From assembly GCA_965227145.1 (NCBI GenBank), contig OZ245730.1, positions 186,001-250,000 of the forward strand: 64,000 nucleotides of DNA, given 5' to 3'. Within the stretch, counting starts at the first letter, position 1, and every line of letters begins with the position of its first letter. Shown one piece after another: positions 54,360 to 61,631 of this stretch. Below the pieces are notes generated by a model, which had not been told where the DNA came from, searched no databases, and saw nothing but the letters and a program-made list of their open reading frames with translations. Position numbers and translations under genes: made by a program. This DNA comes from JACKAQ01 sp965227145 (GTDB lineage Bacteria > Calditrichota > Calditrichia > RBG-13-44-9 > J075).

Positions 54360-56455
54360 AAACACAATTGAAAATGACGAATCTGTTCGGGTTGAAATCT
54401 GTTGTTGCGATTGGTTTTTTTGCGGTTGTGCTGTCCGGCTGCGGTGATCAAAACGGTGACAAATTCAGCAAATTTCCGGCGGTGAAACCCTATTCATCAA
54501 CCGAAATTGCCAGAGAAGAATTTGTGGGTGCCGCGGTTTGCGGCGGCTGCCACGAAGCGCAATATCTCGAATGGAAGGAATCGACCCACGGAAAAGCCGG
54601 TGGTGAGCCGGAAGCAGTGAAAATTATCGCCAAATTTGACGGGCAACCCCTCCGGTTTAAAGATGCGACAGTTACCCCGCTAAAACGCGATGGAAAATAT
54701 CTTTTTGCGATCGAGCCGAACGGACAGCCAACATTTGAAATTCCGGTAGTTGCCGTTGTGGGGGGCGGGCACATGGTCGGCGGCGGCACCCAAACATTTT
54801 TTGTGCAGGCACCGGATGGCACTATGCGATTTTTGCCGTTCGATTTTAGCCGGCATCGCGGCATCTGGTTTGCGCAACTCCGCGATAATTTGCACTGGAT
54901 GCCCATTTCTGAAAATATCGCGCTGACCGATTTGGCAAATTGGCCGCCCCACCGCATGTTGGGCTCGCTGGAAAATTATTCCAACTGCCAAAATTGTCAC
55001 GCCAGCCAGGTGACGGTTTCGCTGAATGCGGAAACGCAGCGCTTCGAAACGGAATATACCAGCCTGAGCATCAACTGCGAATCGTGCCACGGACCGGGAA
55101 AACAGCATGTGATTCTGATGAATCAACCCGGACACGAAACATTTGAAAATATTGGACTTAACTCACTCGCTACGCTGAGCAAAGATGCCTCGCTGGAGCT
55201 GTGTTTTCGCTGTCACGCCATCAAAGATGAGCTGCAGCCGGGTTACATCGACGGCAAACCGCTGGAAGATTATTTCTCGCTGAAACTGCCGTTGCTGGCG
55301 GAAGAACAGCACACAGTTGACGGGCGCGTGATCGGGTTCAGCTATCAGGAAAATCATTTGTTCAGCGATTGCTACATCAACGGATCGATGACATGTGTGG
55401 ATTGCCACTCGCCGCATTCGCTGAATTATCGCGATAATTTCGGCAAACCGCTGGCCAGCCGCTTCGACGATGGCCAGTGCACCGGCTGCCATCCGAGTTA
55501 CGTCGATTCGCCTGAGCACACCAAACATCCCATGAATTCCGATGGCAGCCGCTGCGTGCATTGCCACATGCCGTATTTGCAGGAAAAAGGCATCGGCAGC
55601 GAAATTCCCTACGCGCGTTCGGATCATACCATTGCCATTCCGCGTCCGGCGTTTGATGCATCAATCGGGCTGGAAAACGCCTGCCAGAAATGTCACCAAA
55701 ATATGTCGATTGATCAGCTGGAAGCAAAAACCCGCGAATGGTATGGCGAACTGAAGCCCCGTAACGCTGTGGTGCAGGCGTTTATTGATGCACTGAATAT
55801 CCGCGATCAGAAAGCAGCCGCAGATCTGCTGTTGCAACCCGATGCGCGGCACCCGATCGCTCAGGTGCGTTCGCTGTTTGTCTATATTCGCCGGTTTATG
55901 CGTGCCCAAATGGGCAATGTTGATCCGGTTGTGATTGACAAATTGCGGCAGCTTGCCCAAAGCACCGATGTGGATTTAAAAGCGTTTTCGCTGATGGCGC
56001 TGCATTTTGGATATAGTAATAATATGGATGTTCGGCAATTTTTGCACGACCAGCTTGCCGCGCTCGGTGTGCAGGATTTTCCTGTTCGGCGGCGCTGGGT
56101 GTTGGGGCTGGATTATCTGGGGACGCAATATTTTCTCAACAACGAGTTGCAGAATGCGATTGTTTGCTATCAAAAAGCGTTGGACATTCAGCCGGATGAA
56201 TATTTTGTTTTGCTCAATCTGGCGCAGGCGTTACGGCAATTGCCAAATATTCCCGCGGCTGCGGAACGCTATGAAAAGCTGATCGACCTGAAGCCTGAAT
56301 CGATATCGCTTTATCTGGAATTGAGTGATTTGTATGTGCAAAACGGGCAAACCCGGCAGGCGCTGGAAACTGTCGAATCCGGTTTGCGTATCGCGCCGGA
56401 TAACCCGGATTTACGCCAGCAACTCACCCGGATCGAACAGCGATTATCCAATTAG
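54356..56455 (+). CDS. octaheme cytochrome c lipoprotein with C-terminal TPRs
   Basis: The start is ATG 54356, whose ATGA overlaps the stop of the preceding gene. The 699-residue protein has a lipobox (VVLSGC, Cys near residue 29). Eight CxxCH heme motifs follow: CGGCH near residue 62, then CQNCH, CESCH, CFRCH, CVDCH, CTGCH, CVHCH and CQKCH. There is no CxxCK site, so it is not a typical nitrite-reducing NrfA. From about residue 560 there are several TPR-like helices (NAIVCYQKALDIQPDEYFVL), ending in an ordinary TPR tail. The combination resembles multiheme cytochrome-TPR proteins of KSB1 and Planctomycetes genomes. The electron acceptor is unknown. Confidence 0.9.
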   Translation: MKTQLKMTNLFGLKSVVAIGFFAVVLSGCGDQNGDKFSKFPAVKPYSSTEIAREEFVGAAVCGGCHEAQYLEWKESTHGKAGGEPEAVKIIAKFDGQPLRFKDATVTPLKRDGKYLFAIEPNGQPTFEIPVVAVVGGGHMVGGGTQTFFVQAPDGTMRFLPFDFSRHRGIWFAQLRDNLHWMPISENIALTDLANWPPHRMLGSLENYSNCQNCHASQVTVSLNAETQRFETEYTSLSINCESCHGPGKQHVILMNQPGHETFENIGLNSLATLSKDASLELCFRCHAIKDELQPGYIDGKPLEDYFSLKLPLLAEEQHTVDGRVIGFSYQENHLFSDCYINGSMTCVDCHSPHSLNYRDNFGKPLASRFDDGQCTGCHPSYVDSPEHTKHPMNSDGSRCVHCHMPYLQEKGIGSEIPYARSDHTIAIPRPAFDASIGLENACQKCHQNMSIDQLEAKTREWYGELKPRNAVVQAFIDALNIRDQKAAADLLLQPDARHPIAQVRSLFVYIRRFMRAQMGNVDPVVIDKLRQLAQSTDVDLKAFSLMALHFGYSNNMDVRQFLHDQLAALGVQDFPVRRRWVLGLDYLGTQYFLNNELQNAIVCYQKALDIQPDEYFVLLNLAQALRQLPNIPAAAERYEKLIDLKPESISLYLELSDLYVQNGQTRQALETVESGLRIAPDNPDLRQQLTRIEQRLSN

Positions 56456-56482
56456 CATTGTTTGTAAAAAATAGCAAGTAAT

Positions 56483-56513
56483 AAAAAAGGGCGAAAGAAT
56501 CGCCCTTTTTTAT
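56483..56513. terminator. bidirectional terminator between convergent genes
   Basis: AAAAAAGGGCGA and TCGCCCTTTTTT form a perfect stem with a short AAGAA loop and U-runs on both strands. It lies 28 bp after the octaheme gene stop and 31 bp before the stop of the minus-strand gene at 56544. Confidence 0.88.
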
Positions 56514-56543
56514 TGCGTAATTATTTGTTTGTATTACGTTTAT

Positions 56544-57635
56544 CTAAAAGCCGTACATCAGTGTTGCATTAAAAGTGTTGGTATCCGAGAAGTTGTAATC
56601 GGCAAAAATATTCAAACCGACCACGCTAAGACCCAATCCCAAAACAAACCTGCTTTTGTTTTCTCCCTCAAGTTCAACCGAAATCGGGAAGGTGTTTCCC
56701 GGTGATGGCTCGTAATCGTAATCGATATTCATCGTCGATTTTTCGATGAGAAAACCGGCATACGGCGTGACACTTGCGGCAAAGCTGCCGTATGTTTTAC
56801 TCACATTCAGCCCGAAAGCGGTGGTCGAAACATCCAGAATGCCGCTGCCGATTTCCAGACTTTGGGTAAAAAACGAGAGCGCCACATCAACCGGAAGCTC
56901 CGCATTCAAAAGCGCCGCCGGATTGTGCTGTATCCCGAATCCGAAATAGGCCAAATCGCCAACATCGTCGCTTAATTTTATATTTGGCAGCCAGCGCAGG
57001 GTTACCTGTGTACCATAAAATGTGCCAACGCTCAGCTGCGGGACAACTGTCGGGAAAATGCCCGGTTCGTCCAGAATGCCGCGCACTTCATCGATTGTCA
57101 CCGTTTGCGACGGGACATTCAATTGCTGTCCCTGATAGGTTATCGTTTGCGCCGGAATTTCGACAACCAGATGATCGTCTTCGCTGCCAAAAACCGTTGG
57201 TCCGCTGACAATATTATCCAGTTGCAATTCGCCGGATTTCAGCCCGTCGATAACCAGCTGCTGCTGCGCAGGAGTTAACCCCTGAATAGATTGTGCGATT
57301 GAGCTGGCACTCTCTTGGCTAAACGGGAAAAAAATATCGAGCAATTGGAAAACCTGCTCATCCGAATCGATAAACGCGCCGGTGCCAACCAGCCCGAAAC
57401 GGAGGTCAAAACCCTGTATTTTATCTTCCGGGGCTAAATTTATCCATCCGGTGTTCAGGTTCGCGCCAAATGCATTTGTCAGCGGCTGAATAAATTTTTT
57501 GAGCGGATCCTCTGGCAACGATTCCACAGTTCCTTCAATATCCTGCCCCAAAAGCGGTTGAATCAACAACAATCCTCCAATGATCAACCCCAAAAACCAC
57601 CCCATGCGACATTTGCGGGAAGAAAAATTGCTCAT
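56544..57635 (-). CDS. DUF6588 family outer-membrane protein
   Basis: The 363-residue protein has an N-terminal signal peptide (CRMGWFLGLIIGGLLLIQPL, cleavage near LGQ). It has a conserved segment about a partner-tuned region (FIQPLTNAFGANLNTGWINL near residue 48), a central beta-rich stretch and a barrel-like C-terminus ending MYGF. Similar DUF6588 proteins in FCB bacteria show an N-terminal helical segment followed by a small beta-barrel. Function is unknown. The gene is convergent with the cytochrome cluster and is followed by a shared bidirectional terminator. Confidence 0.72.
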   Translation of the reverse strand: MSNFSSRKCRMGWFLGLIIGGLLLIQPLLGQDIEGTVESLPEDPLKKFIQPLTNAFGANLNTGWINLAPEDKIQGFDLRFGLVGTGAFIDSDEQVFQLLDIFFPFSQESASSIAQSIQGLTPAQQQLVIDGLKSGELQLDNIVSGPTVFGSEDDHLVVEIPAQTITYQGQQLNVPSQTVTIDEVRGILDEPGIFPTVVPQLSVGTFYGTQVTLRWLPNIKLSDDVGDLAYFGFGIQHNPAALLNAELPVDVALSFFTQSLEIGSGILDVSTTAFGLNVSKTYGSFAASVTPYAGFLIEKSTMNIDYDYEPSPGNTFPISVELEGENKSRFVLGLGLSVVGLNIFADYNFSDTNTFNATLMYGF

Positions 57636-57790
57636 ACTTAATAACTCCTTTGGTGAGTGATTATATGAATTGAAATCATGTCATAAAGATAAATGATCAT
57701 TTACCCGAGCGCATATTTTTCTTTAAAATAAACGATTTTTTGCAATAAAGTGGCAATTTTTCGATGTTTTTGCAAAAATAGGCGGTACAT

Positions 57791-57819
57791 AAAAAAAGCG
57801 GGAATTTCCCCGCTTTTTA
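57791..57819 (-). terminator. intrinsic terminator after the J-domain gene
   Basis: Read on the minus strand, AAAAAGCGGGG pairs with CCCGCTTTTTTT around a short loop, followed by a U-run. It lies 30 bp past the stop of the lon-cbpA transcript. Confidence 0.8.
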
Positions 57820-57848
57820 AAATAATGCGTCTTAAATAATTGTTATTG

Positions 57849-58778
57849 TTAGATTAATCCAAGTTTTTTTGCCCAGGATTTAAATTCCCGTTTTTGCCCC
57901 ATGGACAGGTTGGGCGGCACATCAATTTCGATGCGCACATAGTGGTTGCCTTCTTTGCCTTCCGCTTTTATGCCCATGTTCGGCAAACGGAAAACCTTGC
58001 CGCTGCTGGTTCCCGGCGGGATTTTCAGCTTCACTTTTTTCCCGGAAACGGTGTTGGCGAAAACTTCGGTGCCCAACACAGCTTCTGCAATATTGATATA
58101 TACGTTGGAATAAATATCAAATCCGCGCCGTTCGAATTCCGCATGTGCGGCAACTTTGATCGTCAAATACAGATCGCCGGGCTCACCGTTATTTGGCGAT
58201 GGCGCGCCCTGTCCGCGCAGCCGGATTTTTTTCCCGTCTTCCGCACCTTCCGGAATTTTGATTTTGATGCGTTTGCCGCTGCCGGTTTTGATCACGGTTT
58301 CGCCCCCGTTTACCGCCATTTCAAACGGAACGGTAATCGTCGATTCCATATCTGCACCGCGCGCGACTTTCTGGCGTTGGGTTCGGGTAAATCTGTCATC
58401 GAAACCACCGCCGCTAAAGGGATTATCTTCGGGGCTGTCACCGAATAAATTGCTGAAAATATCATGCAAATTACCGGAGAAACCGCCCCCAAAAGGATTT
58501 TGACCGGGTTCGCCGCGCCGCGAATTTCCGCCAAAATTGAATCCGTCGCCCGAAAATCCGTGGCGGCGCATCATGTCGTATTTCTGGCGTTTTTCGGCGT
58601 CACCCAAAACGCTGTACGCTTCGCTGATCATCTTGAATTTTTCTTCGGCGGCTTTGTTGCCACCCTGCGAATCGGGATGGTGTTGTTTCGCCAACCGGCG
58701 ATACGCCTGCTTTATCTCATCCTGAGAAGCCGTTTCGCTTACGCCAAGCACCTTGTAATAATCCCTTTGGGCACTCAT
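57849..58778 (-). CDS. cbpA: CbpA-type J-domain co-chaperone (DnaJ class without zinc fingers)
   Basis: The 309-residue protein has a J domain at residues 1-70 with the essential HPD in QHHPDSQGG. A Gly/Phe-rich linker spans residues 75-120 (GFSGDGFNFGGNSRRGEPG), followed by two DnaJ C-terminal substrate-binding folds (ESTITVPFEMAVNGGE; VKLKIPPGTSSGKVFRL). It lacks the four CxxCxGxG zinc motifs of DnaJ and so resembles CbpA. It works with DnaK in protein folding. The start overlaps the lon stop as ATGA, so the two genes are translationally coupled. Confidence 0.92.
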   Translation of the reverse strand: MSAQRDYYKVLGVSETASQDEIKQAYRRLAKQHHPDSQGGNKAAEEKFKMISEAYSVLGDAEKRQKYDMMRRHGFSGDGFNFGGNSRRGEPGQNPFGGGFSGNLHDIFSNLFGDSPEDNPFSGGGFDDRFTRTQRQKVARGADMESTITVPFEMAVNGGETVIKTGSGKRIKIKIPEGAEDGKKIRLRGQGAPSPNNGEPGDLYLTIKVAAHAEFERRGFDIYSNVYINIAEAVLGTEVFANTVSGKKVKLKIPPGTSSGKVFRLPNMGIKAEGKEGNHYVRIEIDVPPNLSMGQKREFKSWAKKLGLI

Positions 58779-61204
58779 GCCTGAACCTCCTGCGCCACAC
58801 CCGTATGAATAATTTCCGGATCGTTCCAGCTTTCAATGACAGAATCCGGTTTGAAATTGATGGAAGCGCCATCGATGGCAATCTTCTGCACTTCGTTCAT
58901 GTTTTTGACGAGAATAAAGGTCATTTCTTTCATCACGGTTTCCGGAATTTCTTCCAGATCGGCGCGATTTCGTTCCGGTAAAATAATTTTTTTGATGCCG
59001 GCACGATGCGCTGCCAGCACTTTTTCTTTGATGCCGCCAACCGGCAGCACCTTCCCGCGAAGGCTGATTTCACCGGTCATGGCGATGTCGTTGCCGATGC
59101 GTTTGCCTTTTAGCAGTGAGAGCAGCGCCGTGAACAGCGTGACACCGGCGGAGGGGCCGTCTTTGGGTATTGCGCCCGCGGGCACGTGAATATGGATGTC
59201 GTACTTATCGTGAAAATCCGCTTCGATATCGAAATCTTCCGTGCGGGCACGAATGTAGCTGAGCGCCGCCTGCGCCGATTCTTTCATCACATCGCCCAGT
59301 TGACCGGTAAGCACCAACTTGCCTTTGCCGGGCATTTTGTGCGCTTCGATAAACAAAATCGCACCGCCGGAGGGCGTCCACGAAAGCCCTGTGGCAATAC
59401 CGGGCTCGTCGATGCGTTCGGCTACTTCGCTGTAAAATTTTTCAGCACCGAGATATCGTTGCACATCACCATCGTCCACAGTTGCGGATGTGGCAGTGCC
59501 TGCAGCGACATCTTTTGCAATACCGCGACAAATACCGGCAATTTTGCGCTCCAGATTCCGGACGCCGGCTTCGCGGGTATGCCCGGAAATCACGGTTCGG
59601 ATAGCGTCGTCGGTAATCGTCACTGCTTCTGTGCTCAAACCGTGTTCTTTAATTTGTTTCGGCAACAAAAAGCGTTTGGCAATTTCGACCTTTTCCTGCT
59701 CGATGTAACTGGGAATTTCGATGACTTCCATCCGGTCGCGCAGTGCCGGAATGATGGTTTCCTGCATGTTTGCCGTGGCGATAAACATCACTTTTGTCAG
59801 ATCAAACGGCACTTCCAGATAGTGGTCGCTGAATGTGTGATTTTGTTCGGGATCGAGCACTTCCAGTAATGCGGCGGAAGGATCGCCCCGGAAATCCGAA
59901 CCTACTTTGTCAATTTCGTCCAGCATGAACACCGGATTATTGGTGCCGGCGCGTTTGATACCCTGGATAATTCGTCCCGGCAACGCCCCGATGTAAGTAC
60001 GGCGATGCCCGCGAATTTCCGCTTCGTCACGAATGCCGCCCAGCGACAGCCGCACAAATTTCCGCCCCAGCGAATCGGCGATGGAACGTCCCAACGATGT
60101 TTTTCCGACACCGGGAGGGCCGACAAAACAGAGAATCGGGCCGCGCATATCATTTTTCAATTTGCGCACCGCGAGGTATTCCAAAATTCGTTTTTTAACA
60201 TTTTCCAGCCCGAAATGGTCGGATTCCAACTGTTCGTTGACCAATTTGATATCGAGATTATCTTCCGAACTCACAAACCACGGCAGGTCCAGCAGCCAGT
60301 CCAGATATGTTCGGGCAACTGTATATTCAGCCGAAGCCGGATGCATGCGGGACAAACGATCCATTTCTTTTTCCGCAACTTTGCGGGCTTCATCGGGCAT
60401 TTTAATCTCTTCCATTCGTTTGCGCAATTCGCTCACGTCGGAGGAATCATCAAATTCACCCAGCTCTTTCTGGATGGCTTTTAGCTGCTGGCGCAGATAC
60501 ATTTCCCGCTGTCCGCGATTGATTTCGTCCTGCACATCCGACTGAATTTTTTTGCCCAATTCCAGCGTTTGCAGATAACGATTGAAAAAAGTGGTGACCT
60601 TTTTCAGCCGTTCTTCCAGATTCACAATTTCCAAAACCTGTTGTTTTTGTTCAACTTGCACATTGGAAAACGCGATGATCAAATCGCTCACAATTCCCGG
60701 TTCATGCAAATTGGCGATCATCGCCTGATGCTCAGTGGTTATTTCCGGCGCCAGATCCGATGCCCGTTGAAACTGGTTTTTCAGGTTGGTCGCCATCGCT
60801 TCGATGTTCAGTTCATCATCGGGAAGGATGTCGTCCAGCGCTTCAATTTCTGCGGCAAAAAACGGCTCTGTTTCCGTGTAACGGCTAATTTTGAAACGAA
60901 TCAGCCCCTGGATAAACGCGCTTTTGCTGCCGTCCGGCAGATCAATAACTTTCAGAACTCTGGCGATGGTGCCGATTTTGTATAAATCTTCTTTGTTCGG
61001 ATCGTCGATAGTGCCGTCGCGCTGGGCAACCACGCCGATCAGCGAATCCTCCCGAACTGCATATTCTATCAATCGCAGCGACTTCGGGCGGCCAATAGCC
61101 AGCGGGATAAATTGATGCGGGAAAAATACCGTGTTTCGTACCGAAATAATCGGCAACACTTCCGGTATTTCACCTTTTGTAATTTTTTTGATATTCATGG
61201 ACAT
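58775..61204 (-). CDS. lon: ATP-dependent protease Lon
   Basis: The 809-residue enzyme degrades misfolded and regulatory proteins. The N-terminal substrate domain covers residues about 1-200 (LPIISVRNTVFFPHQFIPLA). The AAA+ domain has Walker A GPPGVGKTSLG near residue 365 and Walker B VFMLDEIDK near residue 430. The C-terminal protease domain has catalytic Ser in DGPSAGV near residue 685 and Lys in IKEKVLAAHRAG near residue 728. It shares an operon with the J-domain gene. A sigma70-like promoter and AAAGGAT ribosome-binding site precede the ATG. Confidence 0.96.
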   Translation of the reverse strand: MSMNIKKITKGEIPEVLPIISVRNTVFFPHQFIPLAIGRPKSLRLIEYAVREDSLIGVVAQRDGTIDDPNKEDLYKIGTIARVLKVIDLPDGSKSAFIQGLIRFKISRYTETEPFFAAEIEALDDILPDDELNIEAMATNLKNQFQRASDLAPEITTEHQAMIANLHEPGIVSDLIIAFSNVQVEQKQQVLEIVNLEERLKKVTTFFNRYLQTLELGKKIQSDVQDEINRGQREMYLRQQLKAIQKELGEFDDSSDVSELRKRMEEIKMPDEARKVAEKEMDRLSRMHPASAEYTVARTYLDWLLDLPWFVSSEDNLDIKLVNEQLESDHFGLENVKKRILEYLAVRKLKNDMRGPILCFVGPPGVGKTSLGRSIADSLGRKFVRLSLGGIRDEAEIRGHRRTYIGALPGRIIQGIKRAGTNNPVFMLDEIDKVGSDFRGDPSAALLEVLDPEQNHTFSDHYLEVPFDLTKVMFIATANMQETIIPALRDRMEVIEIPSYIEQEKVEIAKRFLLPKQIKEHGLSTEAVTITDDAIRTVISGHTREAGVRNLERKIAGICRGIAKDVAAGTATSATVDDGDVQRYLGAEKFYSEVAERIDEPGIATGLSWTPSGGAILFIEAHKMPGKGKLVLTGQLGDVMKESAQAALSYIRARTEDFDIEADFHDKYDIHIHVPAGAIPKDGPSAGVTLFTALLSLLKGKRIGNDIAMTGEISLRGKVLPVGGIKEKVLAAHRAGIKKIILPERNRADLEEIPETVMKEMTFILVKNMNEVQKIAIDGASINFKPDSVIESWNDPEIIHTGVAQEVQA

Positions 61205-61631
61205 AATCAGATGTATCCTTTCATTTATATTTTATTATCTCAAAAAATCGTTCATATTGTCAGTCTCGTTTCGCAACCTAATATAAGTCACAAAAATAGT
61301 GCCAAATTCAAAAACAGATTTAATTTACTGTATTTAATGAAGTTATGTAAAACACTATTTCGGAGGCTGATCTGTCAAAATGTCTGCCATCGTATATCAA
61401 TCTGACAAAAGTCGGGTTTTCTCTGAAACGCCTGTTCCCGTATTCAGAATGTAATATATTTTCGCCATGAAAGGCAGAATTTGCTGCTGTTTTTAATTCG
61501 TTTCAATGATAAATTAAAGTTATGTGCAGTCGATCATTTATAATTGGAAAAAAATTCTCTTATTATTATAAAAACAGAGTTTGTATTCATAATTGATGCA
61601 ACGTTAACGAAATGGAGCTTCGACTGGGGTG
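61205..61631. promoter_or_regulatory. divergent spacer between lon and the CHAT/STAND gene
   Basis: This 427-bp AT-rich stretch has no RNA gene or CIRCE-type heat-shock repeat that I could see. On the minus strand CTGACA at 61263-61258, an 18-bp spacer and GATAAT at 61239-61234 make a plausible sigma70 promoter 30 bp before lon. No comparably good promoter is obvious for the plus-strand gene. Confidence 0.4.
61234..61263 (-). promoter_or_regulatory. candidate sigma70-like promoter of lon
   Basis: The -35 element CTGACA (one mismatch to consensus) and -10 element GATAAT are separated by 18 bp, with the lon ATG 30 bp downstream. Spacing and position are suitable. Confidence 0.45.

Noticed and set aside
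53974..56282. Additional open frames inside the cytochrome genes
   Set aside because: They are antisense or shifted shadows of Cys/His-rich coding DNA and lack start signals.
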